NCBI GenBank assembly: GCA_032717465.1
Contig: CM064713.1
Location: forward strand, 7,487,001-7,551,000
DNA from: Coenobita brevimanus
Taxonomy: Eukaryota > Arthropoda > Malacostraca > Decapoda > Coenobitidae
DNA: 64,000 bases
Direction of reading: 5' to 3'
The notes under the pieces are model-generated. The model was not told the DNA's origin. It did not search any database and worked only from the letters and a program-made list of their open reading frames with translations. The position numbers and the translations under genes are program-made. This document shows, piece after piece, positions 53,961 to 64,000 of this stretch. How positions within the stretch are numbered: the stretch's first letter is position 1; the number at the start of each line of letters is the position of its first letter.

Positions 53961-54242
53961 AGGGTGTCCGATTGGTGAGGGGAAAGGTGCCTAGGGATGG
54001 GGGACAGTAGGGCAGAGGAGGAAGGGGAGATGATGGGACATGGCTCTGTTTCTTCCATTCTTCCACCACGAGCCCCTTAGGTAGCGTGAGGGGGGGACGT
54101 GGTGATGTTTGCAATTCAGACTGCCGTGATGTGTGGGGGGAGGAAGGTGGGGGGCTGGAGACAGGCTGAGAGTATTCCAGGTGGCAAGTCAGGGGAGAAC
54201 AGGACGGATGTTCCTGTGGGCTTGTTCACTTGCAGCCATGCT

Positions 54243-54932
54243 TCATGCTGAGAGGGAATCATTATGGTGGAGGTGGTGGTGGCAGGAAAGGTGGGGGAGG
54301 TAGGGAAGGGGGCAGGGGTGGGTGAGGAGGGATGATACTAGGGGGGGGCGTGGGACGGGGTGTGCAAGTGCATACTGCCTTGGGGGAATCGGGGAGGGGA
54401 GGGAGGTTGGGGGTTTCCGGAACTGGAGCTGCCGTTTGCGGCTTTCGATGGTAGCTTGTAGTTTCTGCAGCAGGTCCAGTCCCAGGTATCCGTCATAATT
54501 ACGACAGGTGGAGTCGAAGACAATGATCTTATGTTGTGTAGATACTTGCTGGTGGGTGTCAGTGCATAGGGCCCGGGTTTTCCCATGCATGGATAGGGGG
54601 CCGTCCCCTGCTTCTAACAGACGAGTCGACGTAGGGAAAAGTGGCCCAAAAGCCAACTTATGACGGGAGTAGAACCGGCTGTACAGGCATGACCTGGCCG
54701 CTTCCGCATCGACCAGAAGCTTTGCTTTTACTCCATTCAGCCTCATCTTGTCATAGACTGCGGGGCGATATCTGAGAGAGGTGGCCCTCGCCACCATGGG
54801 GAGGTGTGGGACCAGTCCTAGAACATCCAGCTGTTGTTGTATTTCCTCTTCCTCCGGCTCCATCTCCCTGGGATCAGTATCTCTGGCGGGTGCGGGTTCG
54901 TTCTCGGGGCCCTCATTTTTTAGAGAAGACAC
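54243..54932 (-). pseudogene. G3 protease region
   Basis: Matches the G2 protease (RYRPAVYDKMRLNGVKAKLL, RSCLYSRFYSRH, LLEAGDGPLSMHGKTRALC, YDGYLGLDLLQKLQ), but the active-site DTGA reads DAEA (about 54700-54712), which removes the conserved Thr-Gly. Confidence 0.8.
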
Positions 54933-54939
54933 TTTACAT

Positions 54940-55695
54940 CAGCTTGCACCTGGCAGCTTTGAGTTGTTCATGGATGTCGTGGAGTGGACATCAGTGGCCA
55001 CACGCGGAGAACTCCCAGGGGTTGATTGAGATTAGGTTCAGGTTCTCCTTGTGGCTGGGGCTCTTGTTTGTGGGGTGAGCCCTGGGTAAGCTAGGTGTTG
55101 GCGTAGGGCTAGTGTGGGGTAGAGGAGGTCGTTGCTTGTTGTGTGGTGTGGGCTTATTCATGGGGAATTTGCTAACCACGTTGATTAACTAGGGGGTGGA
55201 GTGGGAGACTAAGAGTCGCCGTGTCAGCTGGATGTCCCTGTCCAGGTCCCCTGTTGGGTCGTGTATTGTGAAATGCTCATTGACCATAATGGGGAGGACT
55301 CTGAGGAGGGTGTTGAATGTGTGTTGTTCCCGGGTTTCATCGTCTGTCTCCACGTAAGAGGCAGTGACGAGTCGCCTGACCTGGATCAAGGTATCGTCCA
55401 GGTTGCCGACCTATGTTAAACTATCTACAGTAGTTGGAATGGTGCCACTATCCTTCCTACCAAGGGTGTGATGGCTTTGATTACTAGTTTTGTGAAGTTT
55501 GCCCATGTTAGCTCAGGGACGACTTTAGGTGCAATATTGGCCATGGCTTTGCCCAGGAGTGGTACCGTGACAGCTATTTTCTGCCTGTCATCTTCGAACC
55601 CAATGTCCAGCAATGGCTTAACTATTGATAGATATGTGTGGATGTCATACTATTCTGGGTCGAATTTAGGCAATTGTACGTGCAGTTTCGTTGCC
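54940..55695 (-). pseudogene. G3 gag (degenerate)
   Basis: Starts with an ATK-LHVQLPKFDPE segment near 55695, then LDIGFEDDRQKIAVTVPLLG, VPELTWANFTKLVIKA, IQVRRLVTASYV and INPWEFSACGH. Stops and frameshifts separate them. Homologous to G2 gag throughout, including the absence of a CCHC knuckle. Confidence 0.8.
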
Positions 55696-55763
55696 ATTTT
55701 ACCGATTTCCCTGTGTGCTTCTCTCTGTGTATGCCCGGGTCAAGAACCACCGCTGTCCACCAG

Positions 55764-57750
55764 TGTTATGCTAGGCGTTTTTAGGTCGGCTTCCCATGCT
55801 AAGAACACCTAGGGTGCAGCTGGGTTCCCTTTCTAGACCGGAGGTTAGACACAATATGAGGGGAACAGGGCATAAAAACACAGAGCAACAACCTTGCACG
55901 TATATTGACAAATTCTTTGCTATGGAACAGGAAGACAATTTACACAATATGCTAAACAAAGTTAATGCATAGGCTGGCAGGGGGGTTTTGAGTATCACGC
56001 AGGATACTAGATAGACAGGAGTCTTAGTCTGGGTAAGGAGGCAATACACAACTTTCACAGTCCTTGCACAGGAGGCTCGTTCCCAGTGAGAAGGAAAGAT
56101 ATAGGTTTTACTGTGCACGAGGTAGTTCAAGAATTTTTACTCTAACACTGACTCTGGTTCCTGTTTCACGATAGTTATATAATATTGTCACTGATTTCTA
56201 TTTCTTGGTTTACACAGGGTGGATGTGCACTGTCACAGAGTTATGATAATGACACTGAGCTTTGCCTCTCGTCTTGCACAAAATGGATATGCACTGTCTC
56301 GAGTGTCTTTCCTCACTTTAATGGATTTCACTGTTCACTTGCACTACACAGTCTTTGCCTCTCACTCACAGTCTGTGGGAGCCATGTATCACAGTCTCTA
56401 TTATATATGTAATGTCACTGATTGGGCAAAGGGGAAGGGGGAAGGCCTGTGGACTCACAGTCGTCGGCCTGGGGTAAGCAGAGTCCCTTCAGGAGTCCCT
56501 TCCTCCTGTGGCCATGGGGCTACTTGCAGGGGCATCGTCTCTCGTCGAGGTTTTGGGCTGGGCGTGGTGAAGGGCCCCTCACTGTTGGGGCTGGGAACTG
56601 GGGTCTGGCCCTTAGGAATAGGGCTGAACAGGTCCTGGAGGTGCTCCCTTAGGCGCCTAGTGGAGGAAGGGCGTCACCTTCATTGGGGAGAGGAGAGGTC
56701 TCGCCCTGGGGTCCTGGAGGCGCCCTCAGAGGTCCATTGGCTGCGGTCTCCTTCTTGTGGCGTCACCGCCAGATTAGGACTGCGGTGTCACTCCCGGCCG
56801 GAGTCCGTCAGGTGGGGGTCCTCCTCGGGGGCTGACTGGGCGGAGAATAGCCCCAGGGACAACACCGGGCCTCTCCACCAGTCCTCGGGGCAGAGGTCCT
56901 CCTCCTGGAGATTGCCTCAGTCTTGGTGGATGGAGGAGCGGCCTGCCCTCCAGCTGGTAGGCAGGGCTGATCGCAGGTTGCCCTCACGCTGCGGAGTCAC
57001 AGGGAGCAAGGGACTTTGGTGTCCCTCCCTAGTGAGGCTAATAGCTGTTGCTGTGTTCCCTTGGGCAACAGACTGAGGACGGCTACAGGCCATCCCTTTC
57101 CTGTTGGTGCAGATTCTGGCCGTCACTGGAGCCTGACTCCTGATAGGAACGCAGACAAAGCACTGCTATAGGCCGTCACTTGCCTACGGGCGTGGCTACA
57201 GGATGTCGCCGGTGTTGTGCCCTCCAAGGTAACTGCAGAAGGAGATGAGACATACCTTTCTCTCCCCTCATGCGGCTTCAGGCAGTCATGGGTTCTGCAG
57301 GGGATGTAAGCAGCACCTGATGCAGTGGCTACAGGCCGTCTCCTCTTTGGCGGCCCAGCTGCAGGCCGTGACCTTTTCGGTGTGTGGCTTCTGGCCATCA
57401 CAGGGGCCTGGCTACAGGCCGTGGCCCTTTGGTCAGAGTGGCTACAGGCCATCTCCTTGTTTTCAGAGCAGCTACAGGCCATCTCTTGTTTTGCTTTGCT
57501 TCTGGCCATCACTGGGGTGCTGCTTGGAGATGAAGGTTCAGCTCCACCCCGATCCTGGCAAGGGCTGGCTCGTCCAAAAGGTAGTGCACTCAGACTGGGG
57601 TATAGTCTCGTCTGGCGCACCCTGAGGAATAGGGGCGCGTGGCCCAGGTGATCTTATGTCAGTATTGCCCACACATGTCGCGTGCACCATCTTCCCCTCC
57701 GTAGTCTCCTCCTTGGGGCGTGGTGGCGGCCTGAGTTGTCACGGCTATTA

Positions 57751-57754
<4 letters not shown>
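55764..57754 (-). repeat. G3 5' LTR
   Basis: TGTTATGCTAGGCG ... CACGGCTATTATTTA. It matches 29431-31449, including the GCTACAGGCC minisatellite (about 57060-57480). The last few bases differ from the 3' LTR (GGTATTTCA), so the exact edge is uncertain by about 5 bp. Confidence 0.83.
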
Positions 57755-57810
<56 letters not shown>

Positions 57811-57823
57811 CATAAAAACATAT

Positions 57824-57854
<31 letters not shown>

Positions 57855-57897
57855 CATACATACATACATATATATACATACATACATATATATATAC
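57755..57897. repeat. A-run, (TA)n and (CATA)n microsatellite
   Basis: An A-run followed by TA units with CATA interruptions separates the G3 LTR from the G4 LTR with no other DNA. Confidence 0.95.
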
Positions 57898-59989
57898 TGT
57901 TATGCAGCGCATTCTGAGTCCTGAATTCTCAGGCACAGGTACAGTGCAACCTTGGGTTCTTTGTTCTCGACCGGATCAGTCACAGTCAAGAAAGGAAAGT
58001 CCAAACACCACTGGTCAAAAGGCAAACTTATATATTAACAATAGACAATTACACACTCACAATTCTATGAGCAAAACTATGGAATATACAATAACCAAAT
58101 AATCTCAGAAGGCTAGCTCTCACAATAAATTCTTCCACCTAGTTCAGCAAGCTTGACCTATACACAGTATTCTACCTTTCCTGATATAAAGTAATTTCCA
58201 CACAGTGTCACAGGTATGGTTCACCAATACACCAGATGAATTGTGTCTCGAGTATATGACTAGGATAGTCAAGTATATCTCAATATACCCAAATTTATTA
58301 TTATTTTTTTTTTATGTGTCCGACTCTGGGCAAAGGCTCAGGGACTATTTCTTGGGGGCAGTTGCCTATCCCAAGGCCCAGTAGTCCTCCTACACCTCCA
58401 CATGTCACCACTTCGGCGCTAACACCCACCGTCCATATTGAATACATGCTAGGGCTGTCTCATACAGGACTGGTGTATTGGTATTAGCGGGGGTACTTTT
58501 ACGACATGTCGGCGGGTCATCTGGTAGATCAGGAAAGTCTGCTTTTAGGAAATTCAAATCCTTAAACTGTTCCCTGCCCCAGCCGAGATTCGATCCTGGG
58601 TCCATTAGGACTACAAGCCGCCTCTCGACCGATTCAGCCACCGCCTCCCCCTGACATAGACGGCAGTGTATACTCAAGTCTTTATGTACTGTATATATGA
58701 TTGCGTAACACAGACGGCTTCCTATGCTAATTAAATGCATCCGCGTGACAGGGACGATACCCTAACTATCCTTATGCTACATGTGCGTTACAGAGGACGA
58801 GAGGATGTAGCACTTAGGATCTATCAAAGTGTGAGGGGCTCGGAGGGGAAGAGGGGGGAGGGTGGTAATATCAGATTTCCGGCAGGGCAGGTGACTGGGG
58901 GTATAAGACTTGGGGTTTCGGGCAGCAGGGCAGCACAGGGGGGGGGGGTCATGGTGTTATCGGTCTGTGTGTAACACTGGGGAGGGGAGTCACACTTGGG
59001 ACGAACCCATGACCTAGTGCCACTCACTCCGCATGTAAGGTTATGGACACGAGTTCACAATTACACATGGGGGGGGAAACACGGGGGGGGTGCACTGAAG
59101 TGTGGAGGGGAAAAGGGCTGGTCCACTGGGAAGGGGCTCACAAACACTAGGGGGGGATGCAACCTTAGAGTCTCTTACTCACAGTACTGATGGAGAGGAG
59201 GGCAGGGGTCACGGGCAGCAGGAGGCCTTATGCTGGGAGCCTTAGGTGGCAGCTGGGCGTCGGGAATGGGCCGTCCAGAGTGTAGTACAGAAATAGGTCA
59301 TCTGTGGGGTCACCATGAGTCCTGGAGGAGTTGGTGGGTGGCGTGGTGGGCGTCTCCCTTGCCGTAGAGGCCCGGCAGGAGGCGGGACTCTCTGGGATGG
59401 GGCCGAAGAGGGCCAAGAGGTGAGCCACTCGGTACTGGCCCTTAGTCATCGTCGGAGTCCGGGGGCCGGACCTGAGGTGGCCAGGGCCTAGGGCCGGCTG
59501 CGGGGAGGGCGAAGCCCTGGCAGAGCTGCTGTCACATCTGGCAGGAGCGGCTGTCAGGGAAGAACTGCGGCCATCTGTGCCGGGGGAGGTCCGGCGCCTG
59601 CAGTAGGCATAGGGGAGGCCCGCTGCCTCCTGGGGCTGTGGTCTCATCTGCAGGAGGAGGCCGTCAGAGCTAGACTGCGGCCTTTTGACCCAGCGGAGTC
59701 CAGCAGCATCTGGGGAGAACGAGGCTGCACGGACAGGACACCTGGCCTCGGGGACATCTCACCCAGTCTGGTCTCTGGCGGGGTACCTGCAAGGGAGCAG
59801 ATCCCACCCTCTCTGAGAGAAAGGCAGGGAGAGAGGCATCGGGTCACGGGGGAGATACGTCACTCTTGCCTGGATGGCGTGTCAGGTAAAACAGCCTCCC
59901 TGTCATCTTCTCATGGGGTGGGTATCACCCCCTTGTACTTTCCTCCTTGAGTGGTGGTGTCGGGTTCACCCAGCTGTGCAGGTATTTCA
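57898..59989 (-). repeat. G4 3' LTR with a SINE inside
   Basis: TGTTATGCAGCGC ... GCAGGTATTTCA. The net length without the SINE is about 1.7 kb, similar to solo LTR G5. The ORF3 motif LLALFGPIPESPAS is encoded around 59395-59435. Confidence 0.82.
58290..58651 (-). mobile_element. tRNA-derived SINE
   Basis: On the minus strand the head GGGGAGGCGGTGGCTGAATC carries an A-box-like TGGCTGAATCGG (58629-58640) and a B-box-like GGATCGAATCT (58586-58596), spaced as in a tRNA. A tRNA-unrelated body and an A-rich tail (about 58291-58314) follow. Pol III would transcribe it. Target duplications are not clear. Confidence 0.7.
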
Positions 59990-60249
59990 CCACCGTCATG
60001 GAGGTAAAAGTCACGTCCCCGTGACTGGAGTTGGAAAAAGTCGGCGGTGGCAGTGATGTGTGAGGGTGCGAGGTGATGTAGGAAAGTAGTCCAGTGGGTG
60101 GTCTGCTGGCTGGGTTGGTGGTATGGGGAGTAGACAAGAGTGAGGGACGATGGTACAAGTGTATGCTGCAGGAGGTGAAGCTGGGCGGTTCCCTGGATGC
60201 AGCACTTGCGCCCTTGGTGTGGGGTCCATATAATGTGTTTGATTTTCAT
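59911..60249 (-). CDS. G4 ORF3, N-terminal part (112 aa)
   Basis: MKIKHIIWTPHQGRKCCI, LHLLQHTLVPSSLTLVYS, TTHWTTFLHHLAPSHITA, FFQLQSRGRDFYLHDGGEIP align with ORF3 of G1-G3. It crosses the polypurine tract and stops shortly inside the LTR. The C-terminal motif lies further in, in another frame. Confidence 0.6.
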   Translation of the reverse strand: MKIKHIIWTPHQGRKCCIQGTAQLHLLQHTLVPSSLTLVYSPYHQPSQQTTHWTTFLHHLAPSHITATADFFQLQSRGRDFYLHDGGEIPAQLGEPDTTTQGGKYKGVIPTP

Positions 60250-61790
60250 CTCAGGTGGTAGTGGTGGGGCGCGATGGATGATGTCTGGCTGGAGACTGGA
60301 GAGCAAGGATGCTGTCGTGCTTTTAGGAGGACATCTCAGGCTAATCAGCTTAGTAGGGCGGGCAAATGAGATATTCCCTGGCGAGTGGTGTGATTTGGGG
60401 ATGAGGGGGGTGGTGTTAGGGGTAGGGGTGGCTGGTGGGGAGGGTGTGTGGGTGTACCAGGAGGGCAGGTGGGATAGGCAGCCATATCTAGTGAGGGTGG
60501 TGGTGAGGACAGGTGTTGGTTGGGAGGAGGTGGTGGGGGGAGGGCACACAGGCAGTGTGGAGGGTTGAGGTGGTGTGGAGAGTGGTTGTGGTTGTAAGGG
60601 ATGTTGAGGTGAGGTGTGGGCACTGGTACTGCGGGTGGATGTGGAGATGAGGTTTGGTAAGTGGTGGATGACGGTGGTTCGAGAGGACAAGGGAGGTGGT
60701 GGGAGGGGCGGGAGATGGTGCGGGGCTTAAGGGGGGAGGTGGGGTGGGGGTGGAACGTGGGGAGGGGGTGGATGTTGGAAACCCAGGTGTGAGTGAGGAG
60801 GGGGTGGCCGGAGTGGGGGTGGTGGGAGTGTTGGTGGAGAAGGAAGGGGAAAGGTAGTAGGCATAGGAATTTTCCAGCATTGGAGGGGAGGCGGGAGGTG
60901 GGGCCGGTGGGCTGTGTCGCTGAGAGGGTAGTGCGTTTGGTGTCAGGGAGCAATGCACGTGGCGGTTCCAGTAGGTGCAGGTGGTGTGGTGGTAATTGAT
61001 CATGATGTGGTAGGGGTTGGGGACACTCACTACTTCGTAGGGGACAGTATAGCAGGGGGCAAGCTTGTGTAGGGTGGGTACAGTGGCGACTATGACGAAA
61101 TCACCTGGTTTGTAAGGGCTGGTAGGTGTAGCATAAGGGGCTAGATCCTGTGTGGCTTGTAGGTGTTGGAGCTTTTGTTTGAGATGGTGCAGGGGGTCAG
61201 ATGAGGTGGGGTTGGCGGGGGCTTGTAGGTGATGTCTGAGGGGTAGCAGCAGGGGCGCTTTGCCAAATATCCGCTCATGTGGTGTAATTCCGTCCTCGTG
61301 TGGGCAGGTGTTCATGCCCCATTGTATTATCTTGACGTGTGCTGGCCAATCATCACTTTGTGTGGCTTGAACCCTGGTCTGCACCTGGTTGAGCAGAGTG
61401 CGGTGGCTGCGTTCACAGATGCTGTTTCCCTGTGACCAGTATGGAGAAGAATGGGAAATGTCATATCCAAAGAGAGTGGACAGTTCTGTCCAAATTTTGC
61501 CTGTTAATTCTGGTGCATTATCGGAGTGGAGGGCCTGGGGAATACCGAAATACGGGAACACATGACGAGTCAGGACATCAGCAACAACAAGAGCGTGGTG
61601 TTCTTTCCTCTGGCACGCTACCAGAAACTTAGAGTATGTGTCCATGAATGTAATTATGTATCGGTAGCCTGATTTAGGTGGGAGGGGGCTGACAACATCA
61701 GCAGATAGCAACTGCCACGGTTTGTTGCCTATGAGGTGGCCAGAGGGGCCTGGCGTGTGGGTGGTATCTTTCCCAAGGGTGCACGCTCAG
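60250..61790 (-). pseudogene. G4 integrase core, C-terminal domain and proline-rich tail
   Basis: The largest piece (61711-60488) reads LSADVVSPLPPKSGYRYIIT (first Asp), HVFPYFGIPQALHSDNAPEL (second Asp) and SICERSHRTLLNQVQT (catalytic Glu present), then HVKIIQWGMNTCPHEDGITP, KPGDFVIVATVPTLHKLAP and a long Pro/Thr/His tail. The terminal TRYGCLSHLPSWYT corresponds to the TRSGRLSRPP motif. Upstream ACTLGKDTTHTPGPSGH is separated by a stop at about 61793. Confidence 0.85.
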
Positions 61791-63232
61791 CAGGCTTGCA
61801 CGGCTTGTTGCATGAGTTTGGAGGGATGTGGGGACCAGAAGGTGTCGTTAAAGACTTGAAGTAATTTCTTCGTACTGAGGTGTACCCTGTTATCAGCATG
61901 GAAGTGTGTGAGGGTATACAGGGCAGCATCAGGGTCGAGAACGATGTGGCTGGAGTGGGTGTACAAGAGATCGCCTCGCCATTGCAGCTTGGAGAAGAGA
62001 TGGGCTGGCATCCAATTGGGACGATCCCCGGCCTGAAAGCACTGCATGAGGGTGGGTGCGGCCTGGATGGCGTTCACAGGGAGTCTGGAGAGGGCGTCGG
62101 CATTCTTGTGGCTTTTGCCAGGTCATTATGTGATGTCAAAGTGGAATTCTTCTGTCTCTCTCCAGCGGATCATTTGCACATTCTTGGTGTCGGACTGGTG
62201 CAACCATTGAAGGGACTGTTGAGCCGTGATGATGGTACCGTGAGTTCTCGCCAGGTAAGCATGGAAGTACTCGAGTGCCCAGATGATGCCGAGGCACTCC
62301 CACTTTGTAGCAGAGAAGTTGCATTCTGCCTGGTTGACAGTGCGGCTGGCACAGGCGATGATGTGTTCCTTGCTGTCTTGTACTTTATCTAGAGCAGCAC
62401 TGACAGCCACCAGCAAGACATCGGTGTACAAGCAGAAGGGGATAGTATAATTGGGGAATGCCACTACGGGGGCTATGATTAGCTTGTCTTTGAGAGTCCG
62501 GAAGGCCTGGAGGCAATCTTCTGTCCATGTGAAAGGCTCCCCCTTTTTGATGAGGTCGTGCAGTGGCTTGGTGATGGTCACGAATCCTTCCACAAAGTGC
62601 CGGTAATAGGAGGCGAGGCCTATGAACGTGCAGATCTCGTGTACATTCCGGGGCAGGGGGAGTTCAGCTATGGCCCTGAATTTCTCGGGATTGGGAGCGA
62701 TGCCTTCCCTAGACATGACGTGCCCCAGGAAGGAGACTGATCTTTGGGCCAAGACGCACTTAGATGGGTGGAGTTTGAGTCTTGCTTGGCATATCCTGGA
62801 GAAGACTTGGTGTAGGCGGTAGAGGTGGTCGACCCAGGTCCTGTTAAAGATGATGACGTCGTCAAGGTAGGCGAGGCAGATCTCCCAGGTGAGGCCGCTG
62901 AGTATGGACTCCATCAGTTGGGAAAATGTGGCTGGGGCGTTGCAGAGGCTGAAGAGGAGCACATTAAATTCATAGTGCTTCCCGTTGCCAGTGGAGAAGG
63001 CGGTCTTTCCTTGGTCCTTGGGATGGACAGGGAACTGCCAGTATCCTGACTGTAGGTCCAAGATAGAGAAACAGGATGTCCCATCCAGGGAGTCCAGGGA
63101 GTCATCAATTCTGGGTAGGGGGGGTGGTGTCCTTGGTGGTGACATTGTTAAGGCGACGATAGTCCATGCAAAACCGCGGTATCCCGTCCTTCTTCTTTAC
63201 AAGAACAGCGGGGGAGGACCACGAGCAACTTA
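61790..63232 (-). pseudogene. G4 reverse transcriptase and RNase H
   Basis: RT fragments: [18 protein letters not shown], a frameshift near 63110, then LDLQSGYWQFPVHPKDQGKT, LCNAPATFSQLMESIL and the catalytic AYLDDVIIF. RNase H: CLYTDVLLVAVSAALDKVQD, ASRTVNQAECNFSATKWECL and GKSHKNADALSRLPV. The integrase zinc finger is HFHADNRVHLS with CxxC damaged by a stop. A stop follows FHFDIT at 62126. Confidence 0.85.
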
Positions 63233-64000
63233 ACCCCCCCATCCAGAAGTTTTCTGGGCAGTGGTACGCCCCAGTCCCGACATTTTTGGACCTTTTTTTT
63301 TTTTTTGGCTCAAACATTCGCTTTTGGTGAGAAACATCGAAAATTCATAGAGAAATCGCTCACCTGAGGTTTAAAATACTCAATCCAGGTAGGAGTACCT
63401 CCTTACCTTACAGGGTTTTCTATCAGGCTGGCTGCAAAGAAAACGAGTTCTATGGGAGGATAACTATTCCACACCACTCATAAACGGTATTTATTTATTC
63501 ATTTGGTACGAATTTATATGTAGTACGAGAGTATATTGGTTTTCAAACGGTAACATAGGCATTATAAGCATTGTTTCACTCACTAACTCATCACCATTCC
63601 TGACCTTTTTTTGCTACATTACCTGATCATCATTTCTGACTGTTTCTTCCTCTAATGTTTGTCCTCCACATTGTCATCGATTGGGGAATCACACTGGCCC
63701 TGAATTTCATACCGTGGCATGACATGGCTTTACTGGCCAGGTCACTGATAACAGGTGAATTGCTGAGAAAAGGGCATGCAGGGGAGGTAAGGCATTGTCC
63801 CTGCCTGGCATCTTGTAGAGGAAGGTGTCCCGTGTATACATGCCAAAAATCACTTGCGAAAATTGAAAATTTTGCAAATTAGGGACCTTGCAATGTTGCC
63901 GCGTTAATTTACGTCTCCGGGATATGAGTGCACATCATGTGAGGACGTGAATTCACGTCTTCGGGAAGGGGCAGGTTAATGGTGATATAATGCTGGCATT
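63233..64000. other. 3' edge, unassigned
   Basis: Beyond the G4 break there is a short C-run, a T-run (63287-63306) and AT-moderate DNA. Near the end, ACGTCTCCGGG and ACGTCTTCGGG (about 63913 and 63955) form a short repeat around TGAATTCACGT. No gene, RNA or element is recognised. Confidence 0.4.

Larger units (their letters stand above)
29431..57754 (-). mobile_element. Gypsy element G3, split by element X
   Basis: Ty3/gypsy copy with LTRs at 29431-31449 and 55764 to about 57750, inserted in a (TA)n tract. A probable target duplication ATTTA is seen at both ends, though the right edge is ambiguous by a few bases. Its net length without X is about 9.2 kb, the same as G2. On the minus strand gag (degenerate), protease, RT, RNase H and integrase run from 55700 down to 52149. 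Integrase resumes at 33062 beyond X. Many frameshifts and stops make it inactive. Confidence 0.88.
57898..63232 (-). mobile_element. Gypsy element G4, 5'-truncated
   Basis: One LTR (57898-59989) and internal DNA from ORF3 back to RT. It ends abruptly at about 63232 within the RT ([14 protein letters not shown]), so gag, protease and the 5' LTR are absent from the window. It begins right at the end of a (TA)n tract. Confidence 0.87.

Noticed and set aside
58561..58651. A functional tRNA gene
   Set aside because: Box A and B resemblance is present but the cloverleaf cannot be formed and a SINE body with an A-rich tail follows.

Overview
The window looks like nuclear DNA of an arthropod, most likely a decapod crustacean and possibly a crab. 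Three things point this way: very abundant (TA)n, (CT)n and (TG)n microsatellites, arthropod-type LINE, BEL/Pao and Ty3/gypsy elements, and exons of a DM4/12-family gene, a family I know mainly from arthropods. The assignment to decapods is inference from repeat style. The only host gene I can support lies on the + strand in the first 8 kb. Nearly everything after 8.3 kb is transposable-element DNA nested several layers deep. I found no tRNA, rRNA or CRISPR.

Region 1 (1-8.3 kb). The DM4/12 gene has exons at 6100-6184, 6781-6927 and 7714-7837 with phase-compatible splice sites, and a possible upstream exon at 533-710. Its introns hold two LINE fragments, a foldback MITE, a purine-rich tract and CT/TA microsatellites. 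Region 2 (8.3-26.0 kb). A Jockey-like LINE is split by a 16.3-kb BEL/Pao retrotransposon (9017-25314, minus strand, 5-bp target duplication CCTGG). The BEL element contains a deleted gypsy copy (G1), a solo LTR of a separate family (X) that itself holds a LINE, and two DNA elements inside one LTR. The BEL element also encodes an SGNH/GDSL-type hydrolase domain upstream of gag. Region 3 (26.0-64 kb). A LINE fragment and four LTR units (G6, G5, G3, G4) are separated only by (TA)n tracts. G3 (29431-57754) is a gypsy element whose integrase is split by a 19.1-kb LTR element X (33063-52148). X in turn holds LINE B, a nearly intact 9.5-kb gypsy (G2) and LINE A copy 3.

How the parts work together. 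The gypsy elements share one layout on the minus strand: gag, protease, reverse transcriptase/RNase H, integrase with a proline-rich tail, then a third ORF that crosses the polypurine tract into a roughly 2-kb LTR. That ORF ends near an LFGPxPEG-like motif found in five LTRs. X appears non-autonomous; its LTR carries a perfect three-unit heat-shock element about 58 bp upstream of a TATA box. Most copies are broken; G2 and LINE A copy 3 are closest to intact. The insertion order can be read from target duplications and restored reading frames.
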